A DNA stretch of 10,912 nucleotides, taken from positions 1 to 10,912 of the forward strand of contig WSZW01000127.1 of NCBI GenBank assembly GCA_013139905.1, given 5' to 3'. Source of the stretch: an archaeon (GTDB lineage: Archaea; EX4484-52; B79-G9). Below are positions 4,415 through 10,912 of this stretch, piece by piece (position 1 is the stretch's first letter; every line of letters starts with the position of its first letter). The translations under genes were made by a program, and so were the position numbers. Below the pieces are notes generated by a model. It had not been told where the DNA came from. It made no database searches and saw only the letters and a program-made list of their open reading frames with translations.

Positions 4415-7258
4415 TTACGTCTTTTCAAGCACTTTTTTTAAGAACTGTCCTGTGTATGAACGTGGACTTTTTGCGACTTGTTCTGGTGTTCCTTCGGCAA
4501 TTATTTGTCCGCCAGCATCTCCGCCAGCAGGACCTAAGTCAATTATGTGGTCTGCGCTTTTTATGACATCTAAATTGTGTTCAATTACAATTATTGTGTT
4601 TCCCGCATCGGTTAATCTGTTTAACACACCGATTAGTTTGTTTACATCGTCAAAATGAAGTCCTGTTGTAGGCTCATCTAAAAGATAAACGGTTCTGCCA
4701 GTGGCGCGTTTGGCAAGCTCGCTTGTAAGCTTTATTCTTTGGGCTTCTCCACCCGAAAGAGTTGTTGATGATTGACCGAGTTTAATGTATCCTAGCCCTA
4801 CATCATTTAGGGTTTCTAGTTTATTTTTTATTCTTGGGATTGATTTAAAAAATTCTAATGCTTCTTCTACAGTCATATCCAGGACATCTGCAATTGATTT
4901 TTCTTTGTATTTTATGCTTAGGGTTTCAGAAGAATATCTTTTGCCGTCGCACACTTCGCACGGCACGTAAATGTCCGGTAGGAAATGCATTTCTATTTTT
5001 ATCATGCCGTCTCCATCACATGCATCGCATCTGCCGTCGGGTACATTAAAGCTGAAACGTCCAGAACCGAATCCTTTTTGCTTTGCGTCTTTTGTTTCTG
5101 AAAAAATGTCTCTGATGTCGGTAAATACTTTTGTATAAGTGGCAGGGTTTGACCTTGGAGTTCGCCCAATTGGGGATTGGTCTATGTTTATGACTTTGTC
5201 TATTTTGTTTAGGTATTTTAGTTTGTAGTGTGCGCCCGCGGGTATTCTTGAGCCGTACAGGTTTTGCATTAATGCTTTGTATAGTGTTTCGTTTATGAGT
5301 GTTGATTTTCCTGAACCAGATACGCCTGTGATACAGGTCATTATTTTAAGCGGGATTCGAACGTTTAGGTTTTTCAGGTTGTTTGCTCTTGCGTTTAATA
5401 ATTCTAAATAGTCTGTCCATATGCGTCTTTCTTTTGGAACAGGGATTGTTTTTTTGCCCGAAAGATACATTCCGGTTAATGATTTTTTATTGGATGCTAT
5501 GTCGCTAAATTTCCCTTCAGCAACCACTTTACCGCCATGGATTCCGGCTCCGGGTCCTAAGTCGATTATGTGGTCTGCTTCTTTCATCGTATCTTCGTCA
5601 TGCTCAACTACAATTACGCTGTTTCCGATGTCCCTTAAATGCTTTAATGTGTCTATTAATTTTTTGTTGTCTTTTTGATGAAGGCCGATTGAAGGCTCGT
5701 CTAATACGTACATTACGCCCATTAAATTTGCGCCAATTTGCGTTGCCAGGCGTATTCTTTGTGCTTCGCCGCCTGAAAGTGTTCCGCTTGATCTTAGCAA
5801 GGTCAGATAGTCTAGGCCGACATCGCTTAAAAATTTTAATCTTGAGTTTATTTCCTTTAAAATAAGGTCGGCGATTAATTGTTCTTGTTTGCTTAAAACA
5901 ATTTTTTCAAAAAATATTTTTGCTTCTGCAATTGATAGTTTGGATACGTCTATTATGGATAGCTTGTTTATGGTAACAGCCATTACTTCTTGTTTTAGGC
6001 GGTCTCCGTTACATGTTGTACATAAATCAGAGTGCATGTATTTTTGAAAATCTTCTTTTCTTTTATCTGATGTTGTTTCTGATTGAAGTCTTCGTAAATT
6101 ATTTATTACGCCTTCAAATGGCGTGTTTGTTTCCCACATACCTTCGTTGTATTTATGGGTGTATGTGGTTTTTATTTTCTCTCCTTTTGAACCATAAAGA
6201 ATTATGTTTAACATTTTTTCATCTAATTTTTCAATTGGAATATTTGACGGGATGTTATAATGATTACATAAAGAAATTAATTTTTGCATATAAAAACTTT
6301 TGAATTGTCTTGACCATGGTGCTATTGCTCCATCTTCAATTGATAATTTTTTGTTTGGAATTACCATGTTTGGGTCAAAATCCATTCTTATCCCTAGACC
6401 CTGGCAATCCTGGCATGCGCCAAATGGACTGTTAAATGAAAACATTCTCGGGGTAAATTCCGGCAAATTTATGCCACATTTAGGGCATGCGAAATTTTTG
6501 CTTAAAAGCATTTCTTGGTTGTCGTAAAGTATTAGAACTAAACCTTTTGCTTCTTTTATTGCGAGTTCTAGTGCTTGTGTTATTCTTGGTGTTTCTTCTT
6601 TGGAGATTTCAATTCTGTCAATTATTAAATCTATGTTATGCTTTATTTGTTTGTCTAGTTCAAAGGGTTCGTCTGTGCTTTGAATTATGCCATCAATTCT
6701 TACCTTCACGTATCCTTTTTTTGCAAAATTTTCGACCATTGTATTATATGTGCCCTTTTTCTTTCGAATTATTGGAGCTAAGATTTGTATTTTTGTGCCG
6801 ATTTTTATTTCTTTTATTTTTGAAACCATTTCTTCTATGCTTTGCGGCTTTATTTTATCGCCGCATTCAGGGCAATGAGGGTGTCCTATTCTCGCGAATA
6901 AAAGCCGTAAATAATCGTGTATTTCTGTTACGGTTCCTACCGTTGATCTTGGGTTTTTGGATGTTGTTTTTTGTTCTATTGAAATTGCCGGGGATAGTCC
7001 TTCGATGGCGTCAACGTCCGGTTTATTCATTAAGCCTAAGAATTGTCTGGCGTATGCTGATAGGGATTCAACGTATCTTCTTTGTCCTTCGGCATAAAGA
7101 GTATCAAATGCCAATGTTGATTTTCCAGAACCCGAAAGTCCGGTTATAACTGTTAATTTGTTTCTGGGTATTTCAACGTCTATGTTTTTTAGATTGTGCT
7201 CTCTTGCCCCTTTGATTATTATTTTATCTTGAGATATATTAGTGGTATTTTTTGTCAT
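4415..7258 (-). CDS. uvrA: Excinuclease ABC subunit A (UvrA)
   Basis: UvrA is the damage-sensing ATPase of bacterial-type nucleotide excision repair; its dimer loads UvrB on lesions. All 947 residues of a complete protein are present. The first ATPase has Walker A GLSGSGKST (40-48), signature LSGGEAQR (494-501) and Walker B VMYVLDEPS (515-523). The second has Walker A GVSGSGKST (645-653), signature LSGGEAQR (834-841) and Walker B VYLLDEPT (857-864). Zinc cysteine pairs occur at C129/C132, C258/C261 with C282/C285, and C744/C747 with C767/C770. The last pairs flank the DNA-contacting MHFLPDIYVPC segment. The ATG at 7256-7258 lacks a Shine-Dalgarno, but a TATA-like box sits about 28 nt upstream, so the mRNA is probably leaderless. 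A 12-base element further upstream also precedes the ORF6N gene. Partial uvrB is about 2.3 kb away on the same strand. In archaea this system is known as a horizontal acquisition from bacteria. Confidence 0.97.
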   Translation of the reverse strand: MTKNTTNISQDKIIIKGAREHNLKNIDVEIPRNKLTVITGLSGSGKSTLAFDTLYAEGQRRYVESLSAYARQFLGLMNKPDVDAIEGLSPAISIEQKTTSKNPRSTVGTVTEIHDYLRLLFARIGHPHCPECGDKIKPQSIEEMVSKIKEIKIGTKIQILAPIIRKKKGTYNTMVENFAKKGYVKVRIDGIIQSTDEPFELDKQIKHNIDLIIDRIEISKEETPRITQALELAIKEAKGLVLILYDNQEMLLSKNFACPKCGINLPEFTPRMFSFNSPFGACQDCQGLGIRMDFDPNMVIPNKKLSIEDGAIAPWSRQFKSFYMQKLISLCNHYNIPSNIPIEKLDEKMLNIILYGSKGEKIKTTYTHKYNEGMWETNTPFEGVINNLRRLQSETTSDKRKEDFQKYMHSDLCTTCNGDRLKQEVMAVTINKLSIIDVSKLSIAEAKIFFEKIVLSKQEQLIADLILKEINSRLKFLSDVGLDYLTLLRSSGTLSGGEAQRIRLATQIGANLMGVMYVLDEPSIGLHQKDNKKLIDTLKHLRDIGNSVIVVEHDEDTMKEADHIIDLGPGAGIHGGKVVAEGKFSDIASNKKSLTGMYLSGKKTIPVPKERRIWTDYLELLNARANNLKNLNVRIPLKIMTCITGVSGSGKSTLINETLYKALMQNLYGSRIPAGAHYKLKYLNKIDKVINIDQSPIGRTPRSNPATYTKVFTDIRDIFSETKDAKQKGFGSGRFSFNVPDGRCDACDGDGMIKIEMHFLPDIYVPCEVCDGKRYSSETLSIKYKEKSIADVLDMTVEEALEFFKSIPRIKNKLETLNDVGLGYIKLGQSSTTLSGGEAQRIKLTSELAKRATGRTVYLLDEPTTGLHFDDVNKLIGVLNRLTDAGNTIIVIEHNLDVIKSADHIIDLGPAGGDAGGQIIAEGTPEQVAKSPRSYTGQFLKKVLEKT

Positions 7259-7280
7259 AACTTTATAGTTTGAAAATTAG

Positions 7281-7291
7281 CTTTTTAAAGA
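7281..7291 (-). promoter_or_regulatory. TATA box of uvrA
   Basis: TCTTTAAAAAG on the minus strand is centred near 7286, about 28 nt before the uvrA ATG at 7258. It would give a leader of 0-2 nt. The core is nearly symmetric, so it could also serve the small plus-strand frame at 7332. Confidence 0.5.
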
Positions 7292-7305
7292 TGCGATATG
7301 TTGTG

Positions 7306-7317
7306 TGCCGATAGAAA
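7306..7317 (-). promoter_or_regulatory. Shared 12-base upstream element, uvrA copy
   Basis: TTTCTATCGGCA on the minus strand, with 47 nt between it and the uvrA ATG. The identical 12-mer occurs at 8340-8351, with 46 nt between it and the ORF6N gene's ATG, in the same orientation. Position just upstream of the TATA region suits an operator or activator site. The binding factor is unknown. Confidence 0.45.
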
Positions 7318-7331
7318 TGTGTGATTAAAAT

Positions 7332-7424
7332 ATGGGTATTGATAGCGAATTTTGTGAAATCAGGATAATTAAATGCGCATACTGTGAGATGTTGTTGAAA
7401 TATAGGATGTATCCTATGTATTAA
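7332..7424 (+). CDS. Possible 30-aa cysteine-containing small protein
   Basis: This short frame runs from an ATG at 7332 to TAA at 7422-7424. The product has 30 residues with cysteines at 8, 15 and 18. The part IKCAYCEMLL looks like one zinc knuckle (C-x-x-C followed by leucines), as in the first half of small Com-like zinc proteins; the second pair is absent. GTGAT, the Shine-Dalgarno core of the RNase J-like and RNase P genes, lies at 7321-7325, 6 nt before the ATG. The near-symmetric uvrA TATA box at 7281-7291 would start a plus-strand RNA near 7312. Its stop overlaps the stop of the ORF6N gene by 4 nt in tail-to-tail fashion. It is too short to trust without expression data or conservation, and could be a chance frame or a remnant. 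Confidence 0.22.
   Translation: MGIDSEFCEIRIIKCAYCEMLLKYRMYPMY
7402..7417. repeat. 16-base palindrome downstream of the ORF6N gene
   Basis: ATAGGAT (7402-7408) and ATCCTAT (7411-7417) form a 7-bp inverted repeat with a 2-nt centre, 4 nt beyond the ORF6N stop codon. The short spacing suits a protein-binding site or cruciform better than an RNA hairpin, and no T tract follows on the minus strand. Confidence 0.4.
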
Positions 7425-8293
7425 TCTAATTTCTCCAACAACTTCAATACATCTTTATCAAACTTTGAAAACGCAAACCATTTTTTTCCTAAGTCTTTTA
7501 GTGATGCACCAATATGATAGACTTCGCGATGGTCAATAATGAGGAATCTGTCATGGGATTTTTCAAATTCTATTATTTTAATTATTGGGTATTGTTCATT
7601 ATACTTTTTTACATCTAATGTTAGTTGTTTTGAAATATTCTTTGTGTAAATTGTAACGCCAACATTATCTTTTCTTTTAGAAAATAATGTTAAAACAGAA
7701 TCATCAATAAAATTATCAATTAACACAATTGATTCTTTTGCACTTCGGATAAGATCTGCAATAAATTTATACGCATCAAAAATCTGACCGTCAAAAAATA
7801 TTCCTTGTTTTGGGTGGATTTCTTTGTTTTCCATGGCAGTTAACACGTGGTCAATTTTTTGAGTAGTTTCAAGTTGCTTTATTTCAAGTATATCAAGTTG
7901 TTGAAATATTTGTGCATTTGTAGCAATTAAGTGGCGCATTGTAACAAAAGCTTTGATTATCTTGATACTCATTTTTATCGCAGTCTCACTTCTAAGAATT
8001 GCCGAAAGCATTGCCACTCCTTGTTCTGTAAAGGCGTATGGGTTACTTCGTCTACCGCCCCAACTTGAAGTCACAATTTGTGACCTCAAGATATTTATTT
8101 CATTTTCTGTGAGCTGAAACATGAATTCCTTAGGGAATCTATCAATGTTTCGTTTAACTGCTTGATTTAAAATTTTAGTTTCTACACAATAGAGCATTGC
8201 TAAATCGTCATCAAACATAATCTGAACACTGCGTAGTGTGTAGATTTTGCATTGAATATCATCCATATTTAATACCGCGTTATTTTCATTCAT
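7421..8293 (-). CDS. ORF6N-domain protein with PLD-like C-terminal domain
   Basis: The first 120 or so residues are an ORF6N domain, a DNA-binding module known from phage and plasmid proteins. It shows the IYTLRSVQIMFDDDLAMLY opening, the NRF/DRFP-type segment (RNIDRFPKEFMFQL) and RRSNPYAFTEQGVAMLSAIL. A helical linker (about 125-155) leads to a C-terminal domain (about 163-278) with AKESIVLIDNFIDDSVLTL. It carries HDRFLIID at 247-254, which fits the H-x-K/R-x4-D active-site pattern of the phospholipase D superfamily with Arg for Lys. GASLKDLGKKWFAFSK follows. This architecture is familiar to me mainly from bacteria, so transfer into this archaeon is likely. Only one HKD-like motif is present, so a dimer would be needed for catalysis. 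The ATG at 8291-8293 is leaderless with a TATA box 25 nt upstream. Its promoter resembles that of uvrA. Role is unknown; defence, anti-repressor or DNA-processing functions are guesses. Confidence 0.85.
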   Translation of the reverse strand: MNENNAVLNMDDIQCKIYTLRSVQIMFDDDLAMLYCVETKILNQAVKRNIDRFPKEFMFQLTENEINILRSQIVTSSWGGRRSNPYAFTEQGVAMLSAILRSETAIKMSIKIIKAFVTMRHLIATNAQIFQQLDILEIKQLETTQKIDHVLTAMENKEIHPKQGIFFDGQIFDAYKFIADLIRSAKESIVLIDNFIDDSVLTLFSKRKDNVGVTIYTKNISKQLTLDVKKYNEQYPIIKIIEFEKSHDRFLIIDHREVYHIGASLKDLGKKWFAFSKFDKDVLKLLEKLD

Positions 8294-8313
8294 TTTATGT
8301 AATTTTTATTACG

Positions 8314-8323
8314 GGTTTATAAT
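8314..8323 (-). promoter_or_regulatory. TATA box of the ORF6N gene
   Basis: ATTATAAACC on the minus strand is centred about 25 nt before the A of the ATG at 8293. No Shine-Dalgarno is present, so the transcript is probably leaderless. Confidence 0.5.
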
Positions 8324-8339
8324 GCTCGCTATAGTATGA

Positions 8340-8351
8340 TGCCGATAGAAA
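8340..8351 (-). promoter_or_regulatory. Shared 12-base upstream element, ORF6N copy
   Basis: TTTCTATCGGCA on the minus strand, identical to 7306-7317, with 46 nt between it and the ORF6N ATG. It also lies 50 nt before the divergent reductase start at 8402, in the opposite orientation. The bases between element and TATA box are also similar to those before uvrA (for example TATAGC against TATCGC). Confidence 0.45.
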
Positions 8352-8370
8352 ATGAATTGAAAATAACAAA

Positions 8371-8380
8371 ACTATAAAAA
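8371..8380 (+). promoter_or_regulatory. TATA box of the geranylgeranyl reductase gene
   Basis: ACTATAAAAA has its TATAAAAA core centred near 8376, 25-26 nt before the ATG at 8402. This places the transcript start on that ATG, a leaderless arrangement. It rules against the upstream TTG at 8384, which would lie between TATA box and transcription start. Confidence 0.6.
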
Positions 8381-8401
8381 TATTTGGGAGAAAAAGTAAG
8401 T

Positions 8402-9574
8402 ATGGTTCAAGAATATGATTTAGTTATTATTGGAGGAGGTCCCGGTGGGCTTTCTTGCGCAAATGAAGCTTCAAAATTAGGGCTTAAGGTTTTGATTTTA
8501 GAAGATCACAAGCAAATTGGTGTTCCTATACATTGTGGGGAATGCTTTTCTGAGCTTTCTTCCAGGCGCGATAAACTTCGACTTCCGTCATCGGTAATAT
8601 CTAAAAAAGTGCGCGGGGTTAGAATCACGTTTCCAAATGGTAAACGGGTTATTTTAGAGGAGCCGGGTTTTGTTCTTAAAAAAGATAAGTTCGAGCAGTG
8701 GATGGCAAAAACCGCGAAAGGAAACGGCGCTATGATTAGAACTGCGAGTAAAGTTAGTAATATTGAAAAGGTTGACGGCGGATATGAAATTACGTCATTA
8801 GGGTCTAAATTTTTTGCGAAAATTGTGATTGATGCCAGTGGTGCTAATTCGTTTTCATCGGGCAAACTTGGAATAAATAAAAGTTCAAAAACAGTTCTTG
8901 GTGTTCAGTATTTGGTTGAAAATATTGAATGGGATAATTATCTTGATTTTTACATTTTACCCAAATACGCGCCTTTTGGATATTGTTGGGTTATTCCTAA
9001 AGAAGATGGTATGGCAAACATTGGTTTGGTATCAAAGGTTACCGGCGCTAAGGCTATGCAGAATTTAGACCGATTTTTAGATTATCTTACGATTCCTAAA
9101 AAAAAGGTGGTAAAGACTTTTGGTGGATTAATTCCTACCACGGGTCCTGTTGCAAAAATTGTTGATGATTCGCTTATGTTTGTTGGAGATGCTGCCGGAT
9201 TTACTTCGCCTATGTTCGAGGGTGGAACGCAACTTGCAATTACGTCGGGTCGATTTGCGGCTCTTGTGGCTAGAAAAGCTATTGAAAAAGATGATGTTTC
9301 TACTAAAAAACTTTTGTCGTATCGTAAGATGTGTAAAAATGAATTTCCTAATTATGACAAACTGGTAAAAGGCAAAAATGCATTTTACAAATTAAAGGTA
9401 AAAGAAATGGAAGATTTGGCTGAGCTTTTGCCTGAACAGTTTACGAGCAGATTTGCAAATTCCAGTACGGTTATGCTAAATCTTGTTGGTAAAAAACGGC
9501 ACATGATTAAGAAAGATGTGTTTTTGGCTTTGATGACGCTTAAGTATTCTAAAGCGAAACATTACGGCTGGTAG
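8402..9574 (+). CDS. Geranylgeranyl reductase family flavoprotein
   Basis: The family saturates geranylgeranyl chains of archaeal membrane lipids (digeranylgeranylglycerophospholipid reductase and relatives) with FAD as cofactor. From the ATG at 8402 the protein has 390 residues. The FAD-binding Rossmann motif GGGPGG is at 11-16, with acidic E34/D35 ending the second strand. HCGE at 44-47 is the typical conserved cysteine motif of the group. IDASGA is at 143-148, and the substrate-side GYCWVIPK at 193-200 has Cys where many homologues have Gly. The FAD pyrophosphate motif VGDAAGFTSPMFEGG is at 261-275. A longer frame from TTG 8384 is rejected because the TATA box at 8371-8380 points to 8402. 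The gene is divergent from the ORF6N gene and converges on uvrB with no intergenic base. Presence of the enzyme suggests the cell finishes its own isoprenoid lipids. Family is firm; exact substrate is inferred. Confidence 0.9.
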   Translation: MVQEYDLVIIGGGPGGLSCANEASKLGLKVLILEDHKQIGVPIHCGECFSELSSRRDKLRLPSSVISKKVRGVRITFPNGKRVILEEPGFVLKKDKFEQWMAKTAKGNGAMIRTASKVSNIEKVDGGYEITSLGSKFFAKIVIDASGANSFSSGKLGINKSSKTVLGVQYLVENIEWDNYLDFYILPKYAPFGYCWVIPKEDGMANIGLVSKVTGAKAMQNLDRFLDYLTIPKKKVVKTFGGLIPTTGPVAKIVDDSLMFVGDAAGFTSPMFEGGTQLAITSGRFAALVARKAIEKDDVSTKKLLSYRKMCKNEFPNYDKLVKGKNAFYKLKVKEMEDLAELLPEQFTSRFANSSTVMLNLVGKKRHMIKKDVFLALMTLKYSKAKHYGW

Positions 9575-10912
9575 CTACATTTTTTCTTTTAGCTCTTTTA
9601 TTTGGTCTCTTAGTTTTGCTGCTTTTTCGAATTCCAGTTCTTCTGCGGCAAGATTCATCTGGGATTCTAGTTCCTGTACTACGAATTCCAATTCTTTTTT
9701 AGGGATATTTGAATAGTCCATTGTTTTTTCTTCATCGGTTGTTATTCTTTCATGGATGGTTTTTGTAATTGTTTTTGGCGTTATATTGTGTTTTTGGTTG
9801 TATTGTTCTTGTATTTTTCTTCTTCTCTTTGTTTCAAACACGGCTTCGTCTATTGATTTTGTCATTTTATCCGCGTATAATATTGCCCGACCTTTTGCAT
9901 TTCTAGAAGCTCTGCCCATTGTTTGTATAAGTGATGTTGTGTTTCTTAAAAATCCCTCTTTGTCTGCGTCTAAGATTGCAACTAATGATACTTCGGGCAT
10001 GTCGAGTCCTTCTCTTAAGAGGTTTACGCCGACCAGACAGTCGAATTCGCCTAGTCTTAGGTCTCTTATTATGTCTGTTCTTTCAAGCGTGTCTATGTCG
10101 GAATGCAGGTATCTGACTTTAATGTTTTTTTCTGTTAAGTAATCGGTTAAGTCTTCGGATTGTTTTTTGGTAAGCGTTGTTACTAAAGTTCTTAGTCCTT
10201 TTTTTGCCTGGGCTTTTATTTCTTCGGTAACATCTGCTACTTGGCCTTTTGCTTTTCTTATTATTATTTTTGGGTCCAGTAGTCCTGTTGGTCTTACTAT
10301 TTGCTCTGCTATATTTGTTGATTCTTCTTTTTCGTATTCTTTTGGTGTTGCTGAAACGTAGATTATGTTTTTTATGTGTTTTTCGAATTCATTGAATTTA
10401 AGGGGTCGATTGTCGTAAGCGGATGGGAGTCTGAATCCATGGTCTATCAGGTTTTTTTTTCGTGAATAGTCTCCTTTATACATTCCATGCAATTGGGGCA
10501 ATGTTACGTGGGATTCGTCAAGAACAATCAGGAAATCTTCACCGAAAAAATCAATTAATGTTGATGGAGGAGTGCCTTTTTTTCTTCCTTCAAAATGCCT
10601 TGAGTAGTTTTCGATTCCCTGGCAATGGCCTATTTCGTTTAGCATTTCTATGTCGTAGTTTGTTCGTTGTTCTAGCCTTTGTGCTTCTACTAATTTGTTT
10701 TGTTTTATGAGTGTTTTTAGTGTTTCTTTTAGTTCTTTTTTTATTGACTCAATTGCGTTTGTTGTTTTTTCTTCGGGCATTACGAAATGTTTTGCGGGGA
10801 ATATCAGTAGATTTTTTAGTTCTTTTATTTTTTTGTTTGATACGGGGTCTATTTCTTTTATTGTTTCTATTTGGTCGCCAAACATTTCTATTTGGATTAC
10901 TGTGTCTTCATA
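9575..10912 (-). CDS. uvrB: Excinuclease ABC subunit B (UvrB), C-terminal part
   Basis: UvrB is the helicase-like subunit that receives damaged DNA from UvrA and positions UvrC for the incisions. The window contains the last 445 residues; the frame is open to the right edge (YEDTVIQIE precedes the first internal Met), so the N-terminal third with Walker A and the beta-hairpin lies outside. Visible in order are IDFFGEDFLIVLDESH with the DESH box (about 130 residues in), the IYVSATPKEYE motif, and VRPTGLLDP. The second RecA-like domain follows (LVTTLTKKQSEDLTDYL, HSDIDTLERTDIIRDLR, VGVNLLREGLDMPEVSLVAILDADKEGFLR, QTMGRASRNAKG). At the end is the UVR domain (about the last 35 residues), which binds UvrC and is paired with UvrA contacts. 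No lesion is seen. Its stop (9575-9577) directly abuts the reductase stop. uvrC is not in the window. Confidence 0.96.
   Translation of the reverse strand, partial: YEDTVIQIEMFGDQIETIKEIDPVSNKKIKELKNLLIFPAKHFVMPEEKTTNAIESIKKELKETLKTLIKQNKLVEAQRLEQRTNYDIEMLNEIGHCQGIENYSRHFEGRKKGTPPSTLIDFFGEDFLIVLDESHVTLPQLHGMYKGDYSRKKNLIDHGFRLPSAYDNRPLKFNEFEKHIKNIIYVSATPKEYEKEESTNIAEQIVRPTGLLDPKIIIRKAKGQVADVTEEIKAQAKKGLRTLVTTLTKKQSEDLTDYLTEKNIKVRYLHSDIDTLERTDIIRDLRLGEFDCLVGVNLLREGLDMPEVSLVAILDADKEGFLRNTTSLIQTMGRASRNAKGRAILYADKMTKSIDEAVFETKRRRKIQEQYNQKHNITPKTITKTIHERITTDEEKTMDYSNIPKKELEFVVQELESQMNLAAEELEFEKAAKLRDQIKELKEKM

Noticed and set aside
4297..4566. Plus-strand open frame starting in the spacer after uvrA.
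   Set aside because: More than half of it is antisense to uvrA. There is no Shine-Dalgarno, the TATA box at 4236-4246 is too far away for a leaderless start, and the protein has no recognisable feature.
6487..7149. Long plus-strand open frame of 220 codons rich in Leu, Phe and Cys.
   Set aside because: It is the antisense shadow of the conserved N-terminal part of uvrA and has no promoter or Shine-Dalgarno.
8384..8401. TTG start adding six residues to the reductase.
   Set aside because: It lies between the TATA box (8371-8380) and the transcript start that box predicts, and family members begin shortly before the GGGPGG motif, as from 8402.
1..10912. CRISPR array, insertion sequence, rRNA or complete tRNA.
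   Set aside because: No regularly spaced repeats, transposase or integrase frames, or cloverleaf patterns were seen on either strand.

Overview
The window reads as a chromosomal segment of an AT-rich archaeon. The evidence is two protein subunits of archaeal/eukaryal-type RNase P (Pop5 and Rpp30), an archaeal RNase J-type beta-CASP nuclease, and a geranylgeranyl reductase family flavoprotein of archaeal lipid synthesis. TATA boxes lie about 24-28 nt upstream of several start codons, and GGTGAT/GTGAT Shine-Dalgarno sequences match the archaeal 16S rRNA tail. A DPANN-type lineage is possible, but the sequence alone does not settle the phylum.

Layout from left to right. Positions 28-1341 (minus) encode the RNase J-like nuclease, and 1429-1749 (minus) a small DUF202 membrane protein. 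Positions 1799-2182 (plus) hold a decayed GNAT acetyltransferase with a stop at codon 2 and a disrupted 3' end. A two-gene RNase P operon follows on the minus strand, rpp30 (2578-3294) then pop5 (2210-2572). An unrecognised, very AT-rich protein gene lies at 3379-4014 (minus). The 400-base gap to uvrA contains a GC-richer block with three consecutive hairpins, a U tract and a well-placed TATA box, a good candidate for a small RNA on the minus strand (about 4216-4121).

The right half is dominated by nucleotide excision repair: complete uvrA (4415-7258, minus) and the C-terminal two thirds of uvrB (9575 to the window edge, minus). Between them are an ORF6N-domain protein with a PLD-like C-terminal domain (7421-8293, minus), which looks bacterial or viral in origin, and the geranylgeranyl reductase (8402-9574, plus). 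The reductase and uvrB are convergent with abutting stop codons.

The most interesting regulatory signal is a 12-base element, TTTCTATCGGCA in the reading direction of the genes. It sits at the same distance upstream of uvrA and of the ORF6N gene (46-47 nt from the start codon to the element), about 15-20 nt upstream of each TATA box. The two promoters are also loosely alike outside this element. This suggests either joint control of the ORF6N/PLD-like protein with DNA repair, or promoter duplication during insertion of the ORF6N gene. TATA spacing and Shine-Dalgarno placement also argue for shorter starts of the reductase (8402) and pop5 (2572) than the longest open frames would give.
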